Below, piece after piece: positions 15,967 to 25,936 of a DNA stretch of 64,000 bases. Location: positions 118,434 through 182,433 of the forward strand of contig CAJULO010000003.1 of the NCBI GenBank assembly GCA_910586945.1, in the 5' to 3' direction. Both the position numbers and the translations under genes were made by a program. Every line of letters starts with the position of its first letter. The stretch's first letter is position 1. Source of the stretch: an uncultured Christensenellaceae bacterium. Lineage in GTDB: Bacteria > Bacillota > Clostridia > Christensenellales > Borkfalkiaceae. A model generated the notes under the pieces. The model did no database searches. It saw only the letters and a list, made by a program, of their open reading frames with translations, and had not been told where the DNA came from.

Positions 15967-17397
15967 TTATTCTACTACATATCTTATATCTTTTTTAATA
16001 TTTGCTAACTCATGTCTCTTATCTTCATATCCAAATTTACCCATTAACGCAAAAGTTGCAACTTTCCCTTCTTCAACTCCAGGCTGATTATAAGTATCTA
16101 TCTCTAACAATGCTCCCATATATGCCGTTTGTAATTCAAAAAAGTATATAAGTTCGCCTAAAGTAAATTCATTCACTTGTGGTAATGTAATTGTCATATT
16201 TTGCCGTCCTACTTTAAATAGAGCATATTCTGTTGCATGTTGTTCCGCCTGTATCAATTCATTCAAAGATTGTCCTTCTAAAAAATTGATTTCTGCTATA
16301 TTTAAATTACAGCGTGGAATTAGACAAAAACTTCTAAAATCTTGTACGGTTAAAAAAGTTATCACTTTATCATTAGGACCGTCAACATATAATTGGACTT
16401 GTGAATGTTGGTCTGTTACACCAAGTGCCTTAACCGGTGTTTGTCCAACTGGACTACAACTACTTCCATCTAATTTTTTATTTTTTCCTAAACTTTCCGC
16501 CCAAAGCTGTGCATACCAATCACTAAAATATTTTAATCCATCAGCATAAGGCATTAAAACATTGATATTTTTCCCTTTTTTTTCTGCCATATATTGTAAA
16601 GTTGCAGCTAGCAATGCCGGATTTTTATAAAGGTGTGGTTTTCTGTATGTATTATCTAAATATTCTGCACCTTGTAAAAATCCCTTAATATCTAGGCCTA
16701 GTACTGCAGCAGGGAATAATCCTACGGGAGACAATAAGGAAAATCTACCACCTACTCCGCTATCAATATAAAATGTCTTATATTGATATTTTTGTGCTAG
16801 CTTTAACAATGCACCTTTACTACTATCTGTAGTTGCAATAATATTTTCGCTTGCTTTATCTCCTAAAAGTTTACTTAAAACATCATAAATAATTAAAAAT
16901 TGTGCCATTGTCTCACTTGTCGTTCCAGATTTTGTGATAATATTAAAACATGTTTTTTCTGGTTCAATGATATCAAGTAGAGCATTCATTCTCTCTGGAT
17001 CAATGTTATCTTCTACATAAAATTTAGGAGCTTTTCGTTTTGATGCAGGTAATTCGTTATGATGTAAATGACAGAGTGCCTTAAAAAGAGCATATGGACC
17101 TAAAGCACTTCCTCCTATACCTAAAATTACAAAATATTTAAACTTTTTACGCACCTCTTTTGCTGTAGAAAGTATATCCTTAACCACTGCATCTTGATTA
17201 TTTGGTAAATTTGTCCACTCCATCATTCCTTTACCACGATTGTCTTCTACAAATTGAAAAGCTTCTGTTGCTTGCATTTTCATATTGACAAGTTCAGTAT
17301 CTGTAAATCCATTTTTGCCGATGATTTTTTCCATCATATTATTTATATCTAACTTTAGCCGCATACTATTTCGCCACTCTTTATTGCGTTGAATCAT
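15967..17397 (-). CDS. pgi: Glucose-6-phosphate isomerase
   Basis: A 476-residue PGI interconverting glucose 6-phosphate and fructose 6-phosphate. Motifs are LGIGGSALGPYALF near residue 95, ITKSGTTSETMAQF, GGRFSLLSPVGLFPAA, and a C-terminal family segment with QPGVEEGK. I prefer ATG 17397 because an AGGAGGA site lies about 10 bases upstream; the open frame extends 8 codons further. It follows the TIM-barrel isomerase gene directly and ends at a terminator. The size is between the short and long PGI classes. Confidence 0.94.
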   Translation of the reverse strand: MIQRNKEWRNSMRLKLDINNMMEKIIGKNGFTDTELVNMKMQATEAFQFVEDNRGKGMMEWTNLPNNQDAVVKDILSTAKEVRKKFKYFVILGIGGSALGPYALFKALCHLHHNELPASKRKAPKFYVEDNIDPERMNALLDIIEPEKTCFNIITKSGTTSETMAQFLIIYDVLSKLLGDKASENIIATTDSSKGALLKLAQKYQYKTFYIDSGVGGRFSLLSPVGLFPAAVLGLDIKGFLQGAEYLDNTYRKPHLYKNPALLAATLQYMAEKKGKNINVLMPYADGLKYFSDWYAQLWAESLGKNKKLDGSSCSPVGQTPVKALGVTDQHSQVQLYVDGPNDKVITFLTVQDFRSFCLIPRCNLNIAEINFLEGQSLNELIQAEQHATEYALFKVGRQNMTITLPQVNEFTLGELIYFFELQTAYMGALLEIDTYNQPGVEEGKVATFALMGKFGYEDKRHELANIKKDIRYVVE

Positions 17398-17426
17398 CTC
17401 TTTTCTTCCTCCTATTTGCACATCAT

Positions 17427-18224
17427 TTAATGTGATTTCAACTTGTAAATTAGCTCTTGTAAATACATATAAGATTGATAAAGTTCTTCATACTCTTTAT
17501 AGTCACCGGTATACACTTCAATGATTAAACTACCATCAAAACCATAATCCATCATTCTTTTGATACACTCTCTAAATGGAAAGATACCTTTTCCAGGTAA
17601 ACACATTTTCCCATCTGGCGTATAGTCGCTGACATGTGCAAAGGCAATAGAATCTTGCATATCATGAATATAATCAATATAAGAATGTCCTGCAAGTCGT
17701 GCATGTTTTACATCTAACACACCCTTTAAATTTGGACATCTTACCTTAATTTGTCTAAATATGTGTGGTTCATTATATAATGCCCAATGTACATTTTCTA
17801 AACAAAGCTCCACATTATACTCTGCACAAGTTTGCATAATTTCATCAAAATAATGGGCAAGTTCACCATGGTCTTTCGGCGTGGAATTTTTTTTCAGTCT
17901 AGCAATACCATGTAAACAATAATATTTTGCTTGCAGTATTTGTGCGGATTCTAATGCCTGTCTTAACCAATAAAAAGCATCTTCTTTAGCACGCGGATGT
18001 GTAGTAAACAATTGCGGTTCAAATTGCGTATTTAATGTATGCACAGAATTTATTTTTACTTGTCCTTTATTTTTTAAAAGCGTTCTTGCAAACTCTGGTA
18101 GATACTCTGAAAAAGTCCCTAAAAATACTTCGGCTAGTTTGATATCCAATTTATCTATAATTTTTACTGCATCTTCATTTAGTTCTCGCATAAAAAAACA
18201 TGCACTTGAAAGTCCAACCTTCAT
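17427..18224 (-). CDS. Sugar phosphate isomerase/epimerase (xylose-isomerase-like TIM barrel)
   Basis: A 265-residue TIM-barrel protein of the AP-endonuclease-2/xylose isomerase-like superfamily. Visible metal-ligand type segments are NSVHTLNTQF, YCLHGIAR, CLENVHW (Glu), GVLDVKHARLAGH (Asp, His), FAHVSDYTPDGKMCLPGKG (His, Asp) and SLIIEVY (Glu). These fit divalent-metal sugar isomerases. The substrate is unknown. Being next to pgi suggests sugar-phosphate metabolism, as inference only. Confidence 0.8.
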   Translation of the reverse strand: MKVGLSSACFFMRELNEDAVKIIDKLDIKLAEVFLGTFSEYLPEFARTLLKNKGQVKINSVHTLNTQFEPQLFTTHPRAKEDAFYWLRQALESAQILQAKYYCLHGIARLKKNSTPKDHGELAHYFDEIMQTCAEYNVELCLENVHWALYNEPHIFRQIKVRCPNLKGVLDVKHARLAGHSYIDYIHDMQDSIAFAHVSDYTPDGKMCLPGKGIFPFRECIKRMMDYGFDGSLIIEVYTGDYKEYEELYQSYMYLQELIYKLKSH

Positions 18225-18286
18225 AAATTATCCTCCGAATATTGATATATCCACTATTTACATAATACTATGTTTAACATATATTG

Positions 18287-19459
18287 CTAAATTCTTGCAA
18301 CTCCACTTACAATTGCTGCTTTTTTCACTGCTTCCGCTACTTTATCTTTCACTTCTTTATGGAATGGGTCTGGAATTATATATTCTGCAGATAATTCCTT
18401 ATCTTGTACAAGACTTGCAATGGCTTCTGCTGCAGCAATCTTCATTGCATTGTTGATGTCACTTGCTCGTACATCTAATGCCCCTCTAAAAATTGCTGGA
18501 AATGCTAAAACATTGTTGATTTGATTTGGAAAATCACTTCTACCAGTTCCAACAATTTTTGCTCCAGCAGCAAGTGCATCATTTGGCATAATTTCAGGAA
18601 TAGGATTTGCCATAGCAAAAATAATGGCATCTTTTCGCATACTTTTTACCATCTCTTTTGTTAAGCAGTTCGATGCAGAAACACCTATAAAAACATCCGC
18701 TTTTTCAATCACATCTTTTAGTGTTCCAACTTTTTTATCTATATTACTAATTTTAGCTATTTCGGCTTTTATGCCATTTAAATCTGTTCTGCCATCATAA
18801 ATTGCCCCTTGTCTATCACACAATATAATTTTTTTAGCACCATATTGATATAACAGTTCGGTAATTGCAATACCGGCAGCACCTGAACCATTGATAACAA
18901 TTTCAATATTTTCTATCTTTTTATTTACAAGTTTTAACCCATTGATGAGTGCAGCTAAAGTTACGACAGCTGTGCCATGTTGGTCATCATGAAAAACTGG
19001 AATATCACATTTTTTCTTTAACTTTTTTTCAATTTCAAAACAACGCGGTGCTGCAATATCTTCTAAATTGATTCCACCAAAACTACCTGCAAGTAACGCT
19101 ATAGTATTTACAATTTCATCGACATCTTTTGAACGGATACATAATGGAAAAGCATCGACATCTGCAAATTTTTTAAATAGAGCACATTTTCCTTCCATGA
19201 CTGGCATAGCTGCTTCTGGTCCAATATCACCAAGTCCTAAAACTGCCGTTCCGTCTGTGACTACAGCAACTAAATTGCTACGCCTAGTATATGTGTAAGA
19301 TAAATGCACATCTTTTGAGATTGCAAGACAAGGTGCAGCAACACCAGGAGTATATGCTACTGCTAACTGTTCTTTATTTTCTACTTCTGCTCTTGTAAGA
19401 ATTTCAATTTTTCCTTTCCATTCTTTATGTTTCTTTAAAGCGACTTGATTTATATCCAT
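18287..19459 (-). CDS. NAD(P)-dependent malic enzyme
   Basis: A 390-residue short-form malic enzyme which decarboxylates malate to pyruvate. Visible: AVAYTPGVAAPCLAI near the N-terminus, SNLVAVVTDGTAVLGLGDIGPEA, the metal-binding DIAAPRCFEIE and VFHDDQHGTAVV, the dinucleotide-binding INGSGAAGIAI, and MANPIPEIMP. Length and motifs fit bacterial maeA/maeB-type enzymes without a phosphotransacetylase tail. It sits 27 bases after ldh on the same strand, so pyruvate metabolism is grouped here. Confidence 0.93.
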   Translation of the reverse strand: MDINQVALKKHKEWKGKIEILTRAEVENKEQLAVAYTPGVAAPCLAISKDVHLSYTYTRRSNLVAVVTDGTAVLGLGDIGPEAAMPVMEGKCALFKKFADVDAFPLCIRSKDVDEIVNTIALLAGSFGGINLEDIAAPRCFEIEKKLKKKCDIPVFHDDQHGTAVVTLAALINGLKLVNKKIENIEIVINGSGAAGIAITELLYQYGAKKIILCDRQGAIYDGRTDLNGIKAEIAKISNIDKKVGTLKDVIEKADVFIGVSASNCLTKEMVKSMRKDAIIFAMANPIPEIMPNDALAAGAKIVGTGRSDFPNQINNVLAFPAIFRGALDVRASDINNAMKIAAAEAIASLVQDKELSAEYIIPDPFHKEVKDKVAEAVKKAAIVSGVARI

Positions 19460-19485
19460 AATTCTCTCCGTAAAAATAAATTTAT

Positions 19486-20421
19486 TTATCTATAGATTTT
19501 TAAAAAATCCTTCATTCTATCTGCAGAAGAGCGTAATTTCATCAATTCTTCTGTTGTAAAATCAAGTTCAATATGTTTTTCTACACCATTTAATCCAATA
19601 ACTGTAGGCACACTTATACAAACATCACTAATACCACAGTATTGATCAAGCATACTAGATACATTATAAATACTGTACTTATTTTTTAAAATTGTATTGC
19701 ATAACTCGGCAACTAATAAAGATATAGCATAATTTGTAACCCCTTTTTTTTGTATAACAGTTGCTCCAGATTGCATAACCTCTTGTTCAATTTTTGCTTT
19801 ATCAAGAAGAATATTATACCGTATACAGTAATCCAATAGTGGCATACCTGCAATTCTTGTTGAACTCCAAACTGCAAATTGACTATCTCCATGCTCCCCC
19901 ATAATAAATCCATGCACATTTTTAATATCAGCATGAATCAGTCGACTTAATAAATATCTGAAACGAGCAGAATCTAAAATTGTACCTGTACCAATCACCA
20001 TATTGGTCGGCAAACCACTACGCTTAGCAACAATATAAGTCAAAATATCAACCGGATTTGCAACCATCATCAAGATGCCACCATTATAATATTGCATTAT
20101 ACTATCAGTGATTTTTTCGATAATACTAATATTTTTTGTCGCTAAATCTAGTCTACTTTCTCCTGGTTTGCGTCCAACTCCAGCTGTGATGATAATAATA
20201 TCACTATCCTTTACATCAGTATAATCACCATGCCGAATCTGCATATTTTCAATAAATAACATACCATGACTAATATCTAATGCTTCACCTTCTGCTTTAT
20301 TTTTATCAAGGTCGATAAGGACTAGCTCGCTAACAATTTTTTGAGAGGCAATAGCAAAAGCAGTTGTTGCTCCCACATATCCTGCCCCTATTACACAAAT
20401 TTTTGAATGTTTTTTTTGCAC
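19486..20421 (-). CDS. ldh: L-lactate dehydrogenase
   Basis: An NAD-dependent L-lactate dehydrogenase reducing pyruvate. It shows CVIGAGYVGATTAFAIAS (Rossmann), NPVDILTYI, the substrate Arg region, and the catalytic His in GEHGDSQFAVWS. I chose GTG at 20421 because GGAG lies 7 bases before it; the upstream ATG at 20442 has no ribosome site but would add 7 residues. A family-typical end (LRSSADRMKDF) is present. The terminal fermentation role is established for the family. Confidence 0.9.
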   Translation of the reverse strand: MQKKHSKICVIGAGYVGATTAFAIASQKIVSELVLIDLDKNKAEGEALDISHGMLFIENMQIRHGDYTDVKDSDIIIITAGVGRKPGESRLDLATKNISIIEKITDSIMQYYNGGILMMVANPVDILTYIVAKRSGLPTNMVIGTGTILDSARFRYLLSRLIHADIKNVHGFIMGEHGDSQFAVWSSTRIAGMPLLDYCIRYNILLDKAKIEQEVMQSGATVIQKKGVTNYAISLLVAELCNTILKNKYSIYNVSSMLDQYCGISDVCISVPTVIGLNGVEKHIELDFTTEELMKLRSSADRMKDFLKIYR

Positions 20422-20489
20422 AGTATTTCTCCATTTGTTCATTTTTTAGGAATTTTATTTCTCTATTTTTGCGTAATTGTTTAGACCTT

Positions 20490-20520
20490 TAAAGATAATA
20501 TTTTTAAAGAAATATTATCT
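20490..20520 (-). terminator. Hairpin at the end of pnp
   Basis: An 11-bp AT-rich perfect stem (20493-20503 with 20510-20520), overlapping the pnp stop codon. The following T-run is only three bases, so it may partly read into ldh. Confidence 0.45.
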
Positions 20521-22596
20521 CTTTTGCAGTAATTTCAGGTCAATACCTTTTGGAGTAATTTTTATAATTTCTACCTCTACAATATCTCCTATATTGACAA
20601 CATCTTCTACATTTTCTACACGCTTGTTACTCAATTTGGAGATATGCAAAAGTCCATCTTTATTTTGTGATAATTCTACGAAAGCTCCCACTTTTGGTAA
20701 AATGCGTACAACTTTTCCAGTATATTTTTCTCCGACTTCTGGAATTTTTACAATATCTAAAATCATTTGTTTTGCTCTATTCACATCGCCAACACCATTT
20801 ACACTGGCAATTGCAACCGCTCCATCATCATCAATATCTATTTTAACTGCCGTCTCCTCAATGATTTTATTGATAGTTTTACCTCCAGAACCAATTACTT
20901 CACGAATTTTATCTGGATGAATATTAAACAATTGAATTTGTGGAGCAAATTTAGATAAATTTGTTCTAGGCTGTGGTAGAACTTCAAGCATTTTATTAAG
21001 AATATGGCGTCTACCAGCATTGGCTTGTGTAATTGCTTCTCTTAAAATTTGTTCATCTATACCCTTTATTTTTATATCCATCTGAATTGCCGTAATACCT
21101 TTTTCGGTACCAGCTACTTTAAAATCCATATCTCCTAAAAAATCTTCAAGGCCTTGTATGTCTGTTAAAATGGCAACTTTCCCAGAAGCAGAATCTTTAA
21201 TCAGCCCCATAGCACATCCAGCAACAGGGGCTTTAATTGGTACACCAGCATCCATAAGAGCAAGTGTAGAACCACATATACTTGCTTGAGATGTTGAACC
21301 ATTTGAACTTAAAATATCTGATACCATTCGAATCGCATAAGGAAATTCTTTTTCAGAGGGAATAACAGGTTCTAATGCTCTTTCTGCAAGAGCTCCATGT
21401 CCAATTTCGCGGCGACTTGCTGCCTTTAATGCCTTTGCTTCCCCTGTGGAATAGCCTGGGAAGTTATATTGGTGCATATATCTATTGGCAGTTTCTTCAT
21501 CAAGTCCTTCTAACTTCTGGACTTCACTCAACATACCGAGTGTACAAGTTGTTAAAACTTGCGTCTGTCCTCTAGTAAATACAGCAGAACCATGTACTCT
21601 TGGCAATAGTGCAACTTCACTCCAAATAGGCCGCACCTCTGTCAATTTTCTACCATCAGGTCTCTGTCCTTTATGAATAATTTTATAACGCACTATATCT
21701 TTTACTAAATTGGATAAACTATCCTTTACTTCACGCATATTCTCTGGATAAATTGTTGCAAAATGCTCTAAACAATCTGCTTCTACTGCAGATTGTAAAA
21801 CTTTTCTTTTTTCACGGTCTGTCTCTTGTAGTGCCTCTTCCATTTTAGACTTTGCATACGCAAAAACAGCTTGCTGGATATCTTCTGGCACTGTATAGAA
21901 GGTAACTTCTTTTTTTGCCTTTCCTATCTTTTGCTGTAAATCATCAATAAAAGCACATTGCTTTTTAATTTCTTCATGACCAAACAATATTGCTTGAATC
22001 ATCTCATCATCACTCACTTCATTTGCTCCAGCTTCAACCATCATAATTGCGTCTTTCGTCCCTGATAAATTAAGTGATAATGTAGAGTTTGTTTTCTCTT
22101 CCACTGTTGGATTTATAATATATTTTCCATTGATACAAGCTACATGTACTGCACCTGTTGGCCCTAAAAAAGGTATATCAGAAATGGATAATGCAACTGA
22201 AGTTGCAAACATTGCAAGTGGTTCTGGTGAAATCTCTGGGTCAACAGAAAGAACTGTAGCAATAACTACAACATCATGAAAAAAGCCTTTTGGAAAGAGT
22301 GGACGAATTGGTCTATCAATCAAGCGAGATACTAAAATTGCCTTATCACTTGCCCGTCCCTCTCTTTTTTTAAAACCACCCGGTATTTTACCTACAGCGA
22401 ACATTTTTTCTTCATAATCTACTTGCAATGGAAAAAAGTCAATACCATCTCTTGGCTGTTCGGACATCGTTACATTCACCATCACAACTGTGTCATCACA
22501 ACGCACTAGACATGAACCATTTGCTTGTTCACAGTATCTGCCTACTTCAACGGAAACTTTTTTTCCTCCAATAGATGTTTCAAATATTTGAACCAT
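20515..22596 (-). CDS. pnp: Polyribonucleotide nucleotidyltransferase (PNPase)
   Basis: A 693-residue PNPase, a phosphorolytic 3'-5' exoribonuclease. Two RNase PH domains are visible (the second with RGQTQVLTTCTLG and the GSTSQASICGSTLALMDAG active-site block), then a KH domain (IREVIGSGGKTINKIIEETAVKIDIDDDG) and a C-terminal S1 domain (YTGKVVRILPKVGAFVEL). Normal length. It lies 189 bases after rpsO, the classic rpsO-pnp order, with its own promoter in the gap. Confidence 0.98.
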   Translation of the reverse strand: MVQIFETSIGGKKVSVEVGRYCEQANGSCLVRCDDTVVMVNVTMSEQPRDGIDFFPLQVDYEEKMFAVGKIPGGFKKREGRASDKAILVSRLIDRPIRPLFPKGFFHDVVVIATVLSVDPEISPEPLAMFATSVALSISDIPFLGPTGAVHVACINGKYIINPTVEEKTNSTLSLNLSGTKDAIMMVEAGANEVSDDEMIQAILFGHEEIKKQCAFIDDLQQKIGKAKKEVTFYTVPEDIQQAVFAYAKSKMEEALQETDREKRKVLQSAVEADCLEHFATIYPENMREVKDSLSNLVKDIVRYKIIHKGQRPDGRKLTEVRPIWSEVALLPRVHGSAVFTRGQTQVLTTCTLGMLSEVQKLEGLDEETANRYMHQYNFPGYSTGEAKALKAASRREIGHGALAERALEPVIPSEKEFPYAIRMVSDILSSNGSTSQASICGSTLALMDAGVPIKAPVAGCAMGLIKDSASGKVAILTDIQGLEDFLGDMDFKVAGTEKGITAIQMDIKIKGIDEQILREAITQANAGRRHILNKMLEVLPQPRTNLSKFAPQIQLFNIHPDKIREVIGSGGKTINKIIEETAVKIDIDDDGAVAIASVNGVGDVNRAKQMILDIVKIPEVGEKYTGKVVRILPKVGAFVELSQNKDGLLHISKLSNKRVENVEDVVNIGDIVEVEIIKITPKGIDLKLLQKR

Positions 22597-22618
22597 ACTA
22601 TATACTCCTTAAATTATT

Positions 22619-22647
22619 TTTATACAATCATATGCTTTTCAAGGCAA
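22619..22647 (-). promoter_or_regulatory. Promoter of pnp
   Basis: Minus strand: TTGCCT (22647-22642), 17-base spacer, TATAAA (22624-22619), just upstream of the AAGGAG site and ATG at 22596. Confidence 0.5.
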
Positions 22648-22785
22648 ATATGCCAAAATTTTATCAACAGTGAAACAAAAGATAGTATGATAAGACCTTT
22701 TTTTAAAGTTCTTGATTTGTGTTTAAACAAACTATATTTACATAAAAAAAGGAGTCAAAACAAAAGTTCTGCCCCTAGTTTTTTG

Positions 22786-23049
22786 TTATTTTCTAAGTTC
22801 TAAACGAGCAATAATATCACGATAACGCATAATATCTTTAGCCTTAATATAATCAAGTAAACCACGACGTTGTCCGACCATTTTTAAAAGTCCCCGACGA
22901 GAATGATTGTCATGTGGATGTTGTTGTAAATGTGCATTTAAGTGATTTATGCGTTCAGTTAAAAGTGCAATTTGTACTTCACAAGAACCAGTATCTCCTT
23001 CATGACGCTTGAAATTGTTAATAATTTCATTTTTCTTTGTTTTTTCCAT
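22786..23049 (-). CDS. rpsO: 30S ribosomal protein S15
   Basis: An 87-residue S15, which binds 16S rRNA early in 30S assembly. The conserved RHEGDTGSCEVQIALLTERINHLNAHLQ, HPHDNHSRRGLLKMVGQRRGLLDYI and RYRDIIARLELRK blocks are all there. ATG 23049 is chosen because AAGGAG precedes it by 6 bases and it gives normal S15 length; the frame extends upstream without meaning. Confidence 0.98.
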   Translation of the reverse strand: MEKTKKNEIINNFKRHEGDTGSCEVQIALLTERINHLNAHLQQHPHDNHSRRGLLKMVGQRRGLLDYIKAKDIMRYRDIIARLELRK

Positions 23050-23071
23050 TATTTTACTCCTTGGAATTGTT

Positions 23072-23122
23072 TTACGCAAACAATGTAAAAGGTGGAGTTA
23101 TCCTAAAACTTTGATTGCGTAT
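23072..23122 (-). promoter_or_regulatory. Structured 5' leader of rpsO (candidate S15 autoregulatory element)
   Basis: Arms TACGCAA (23072-23078) and TTGCGTA (23116-23122) on the plus strand are perfect inverted repeats, and inner segments can extend the helix with a mismatch. The structure starts a few bases after the predicted transcription start and lies directly before the ribosome site. S15 mRNAs commonly carry leader structures that bind S15; which class this would be cannot be told by eye. Confidence 0.45.
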
Positions 23123-23134
23123 TTTTATATCTAT

Positions 23135-23163
23135 ATTTTACCACTTATCTGCATAAATGTAAA
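23135..23163 (-). promoter_or_regulatory. Promoter of rpsO
   Basis: Minus strand: TTTACA (23163-23158), 17-base spacer, TAAAAT (23140-23135). Confidence 0.55.
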
Positions 23164-23260
23164 CTATTTTTTAAATAAATAGAAAAATTTTATAATAATT
23201 TTATCTAATGCACTTTTCGCCACATTACATAACTAAAAATGGCATTTGTTATCTAAAGTC

Positions 23261-23911
23261 TTAAGCTTGTAGTAATTTTTTTTCAAGTTCATTAAAGGTG
23301 GTAACAAAATTTTTAGCACCTAATGCTTCTAACTCTTCTTTTGTTTTATATCCCCAAAGCACACTATAGGTCAATATGTTTGCATTTTTACCTGTTAAAT
23401 AATCTGTATCACCATCACCAACAAATACAGCTTCGTCTGCTGTTACTCCTAATTCTTTCAGCACTTGAAATACTCCTGCTGGATTTGGTTTCGCTTCAAT
23501 ACCATCACGCAGTCCTAAAATAGAATCAAACTGAATTTCTGATAATAATTTTGCAACAACAATTTCTGCTGCCTCTTGTGATTTATTTGTGATAATAGCT
23601 ATTTTTTTACCGACATTTTTTAAACTTTTTAAACATGCAATAGCATGGGGAAAGACTTGTACCTCTGTATTTTTATAATTCATTTGTACTTCTCTATATA
23701 TTTGTAAAAAAGTATCTACAAGATGTTTTTTATCTTCAGGTAGACATCCTAAACAAAAATCTCTTGGCCCTGTACCAATATATAATCGTGCTATATCTGG
23801 AGTTACTGGACAAGCTCCAAATTTTTCAAGAGCTGCATTCATAATATTGGTAAGGGATTGTAAAGTATCTAATAATGTTCCATCAAGGTCAAATAAAATT
23901 GCTTTTTTCAT
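23261..23911 (-). CDS. HAD-family phosphatase (phosphoglycolate phosphatase-like)
   Basis: A 216-residue HAD hydrolase with the nucleophile motif FDLDGTLLDT (residues 6-15), the motif II segment IAIITNKS near 105, the motif III Lys in GIEAKPNP, and motif IV VFVGDGDTDY. An alpha-helical cap lies between motifs I and II, as in phosphoglycolate phosphatases and PpaX-like enzymes. ATG 23911 is supported by AGGAG 6 bases upstream. Substrate uncertain. Confidence 0.85.
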   Translation of the reverse strand: MKKAILFDLDGTLLDTLQSLTNIMNAALEKFGACPVTPDIARLYIGTGPRDFCLGCLPEDKKHLVDTFLQIYREVQMNYKNTEVQVFPHAIACLKSLKNVGKKIAIITNKSQEAAEIVVAKLLSEIQFDSILGLRDGIEAKPNPAGVFQVLKELGVTADEAVFVGDGDTDYLTGKNANILTYSVLWGYKTKEELEALGAKNFVTTFNELEKKLLQA

Positions 23912-24113
23912 ACATTCTCCTAATATTTTCACTTGTATTTATACTTGTTCTATCATAAATTTATTTAATGTGCAACTACTTTATATAGCATTTATCTTAT
24001 TCATTTTTATTAAAACCATATATCTTTACTATTTTTTATATTCTTTATAACATTTTTATAAAGAACTATAGTACTATGATACACATAGATAAAAGATAAA
24101 ACTATTTGATAAT

Positions 24114-24141
24114 AAAAACAGGGTAATTTTACCCTGTTTTT
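24114..24141 (-). terminator. Terminator of the hexuronate operon
   Basis: AAAAACAGGGT and ACCCTGTTTTT form an 11-bp perfect stem with an AATTTT loop, directly after the GH3 stop codon. Confidence 0.9.
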
Positions 24142-24146
24142 AATTC

Positions 24147-25919
24147 TTAAATTTTTGTATCAATAAGACCACAATACGCATCAACAGGACTAACACCTTT
24201 AAATTGAGATTTACCCATCATTTTTTCAACTAAGCATTCAAGTGTATCTTTTTTAGCATCATAGCAGTTGATATAGGTGCGTACTTGTGGAACATCTGCC
24301 AAATGGAAAGGACATTGTACTGAAACAAAAATTGTTGGCACTTCATAAATGTAGAATGGAATATCAGGAGTACCTTTACTTGCTGGCCAAACAAGACGTT
24401 GTACTACAGCTCCACTATTTGAGTTTGCTATATTGATAATTAAATCATAATTGTCTGTAAGGTCAGTAATTGGTCTTTTTTGTGCATAAACATTCATAAT
24501 AGCAGCAAGTCTTTCATTTTCTGGCAACTTCATAATTTTTTCTTCTGCAGATTCCCAAATAGAAACTGCAAAACCTTGTGCTTCAAGTAAAGCTTTCATT
24601 GTTTGTACTGGGTTTTCTTTACTGCCTATAAGTGCCCCAAATCCGCCTTTAATACCACTAACATCTACAAGTAACACTCTTTTATATTTTGTTGGAGTAA
24701 TTGGCCAAATATTTTGTTTATCTTTTACAAGAGTAATTGCATTATCAGCAACTTTTCTAAAAATTGCTTTATTTTCAGGTAACCCGATTCTCTTCATTGC
24801 TTCTTCTTTTGGCAACATAATTGCATTTTTTGCTTTTTTATGCAAGCCAAGCTTTGCTTTTAAGCCTAAAATTCTTCTCAATGCATCATGCAATCTTTCA
24901 TTCGTAATTACGCCTTTTTTATAACCTTCCATCATATATCCAAAATCTTCATCTGGGTCATTGAAGAATAAGAATAAGTCGCAACCAGCGGCAATTGATG
25001 TTGGAAGTGCATCACTTCTCTTCATGGATGCTGTCATAGGTATCATATGACTAGCATCTGTTACAACAAGACCATTAAAACCAAGTTGACCACGTAATAA
25101 ATCAGTAATCAATTCTTTTGAAAGTGTTGCTGGTAATAAGTCTTCATCTCTTAAAGCTGGATTAAATTTTTTGCTGTATGCTGGCATATGAATATGACCT
25201 GCCATAAGTGAAGGAAGTCCAGCATCAATAAGTCCTTTATATACTTTACCAAAAGTTTTATCCCATTCTTCACATGAGAAAGAGTTTACGCTATAAGAAA
25301 GATGTTGGTCTCTTTCATCTACACCGTCCCCTGGAAAGTGTTTTGCTCCTGGTAAAATACCATTTTCCATAGCACCTTTCATATATTCTAAAGCAAATTC
25401 AAGTACCATATCTGGATTTTCACTATAAGCACGCGTAGAAATGATTGGATTTCTCCAATTATAATTGATATCTACTACTGGTGCAAATGACCAGTTACAG
25501 CCAATTGCAGAAGCTTCATATCCGCCAACTCTACCCATTTCGTAAGCATATTTTTTATTTTGTGTTGCTGCAAGTTTTACTTGTGCTCCCACTTCAGTAC
25601 CATCTCTACAAGCACCATTACCACCTGATTCTGTGTTCGCTGCTATAAGCAAAGGAATTTTACTTTTCGTTTGTAATATATAGTTTTGGTCATATACTTC
25701 ACTAGCACTTGCAGGATTGTAACGCACTCCACCAATATGATATTTTTGTACCATTTCTGTCAAATATGCTTCGTCACGACTTGAACCCATATTTACAAAT
25801 AATTGCCCAATTTTTTCTTCAAGTGACATATTTGCAATAGTATTTTCTACCCAATCAATTGCTTCTTTCTCTAAATTATAAGGTTTTTTTGTTAAATCAA
25901 CTAAAGTTCTTTTGCTCAT
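24147..25919 (-). CDS. Cytoplasmic glycoside hydrolase family 3 enzyme (NagZ/beta-hexosaminidase-like)
   Basis: A 590-residue GH3 protein without a signal peptide, so likely cytoplasmic. The N-terminal TIM barrel shows KHFPGDGVDERDQH, comparable to the KHFPGHGDT-DxH loop of NagZ-type hexosaminidases that carries the catalytic His, and the nucleophile motif LVVTDASHM (candidate Asp288). A second, C-terminal domain of about 200 residues follows. It is the last gene of the hexuronate operon, so it may release uronic acids or amino sugars from imported oligosaccharides; that is inference. A 17-base gap separates it from the HAD gene. Confidence 0.85.
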   Translation of the reverse strand: MSKRTLVDLTKKPYNLEKEAIDWVENTIANMSLEEKIGQLFVNMGSSRDEAYLTEMVQKYHIGGVRYNPASASEVYDQNYILQTKSKIPLLIAANTESGGNGACRDGTEVGAQVKLAATQNKKYAYEMGRVGGYEASAIGCNWSFAPVVDINYNWRNPIISTRAYSENPDMVLEFALEYMKGAMENGILPGAKHFPGDGVDERDQHLSYSVNSFSCEEWDKTFGKVYKGLIDAGLPSLMAGHIHMPAYSKKFNPALRDEDLLPATLSKELITDLLRGQLGFNGLVVTDASHMIPMTASMKRSDALPTSIAAGCDLFLFFNDPDEDFGYMMEGYKKGVITNERLHDALRRILGLKAKLGLHKKAKNAIMLPKEEAMKRIGLPENKAIFRKVADNAITLVKDKQNIWPITPTKYKRVLLVDVSGIKGGFGALIGSKENPVQTMKALLEAQGFAVSIWESAEEKIMKLPENERLAAIMNVYAQKRPITDLTDNYDLIINIANSNSGAVVQRLVWPASKGTPDIPFYIYEVPTIFVSVQCPFHLADVPQVRTYINCYDAKKDTLECLVEKMMGKSQFKGVSPVDAYCGLIDTKI

Positions 25920-25936
25920 ATATAAAGCTCCTAATT

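Noticed and set aside
20422..20442. ATG start for ldh at 20442
   Set aside because: No ribosome site precedes it, while GTG 20421 has GGAG at a good distance; the ATG is left as an alternative.
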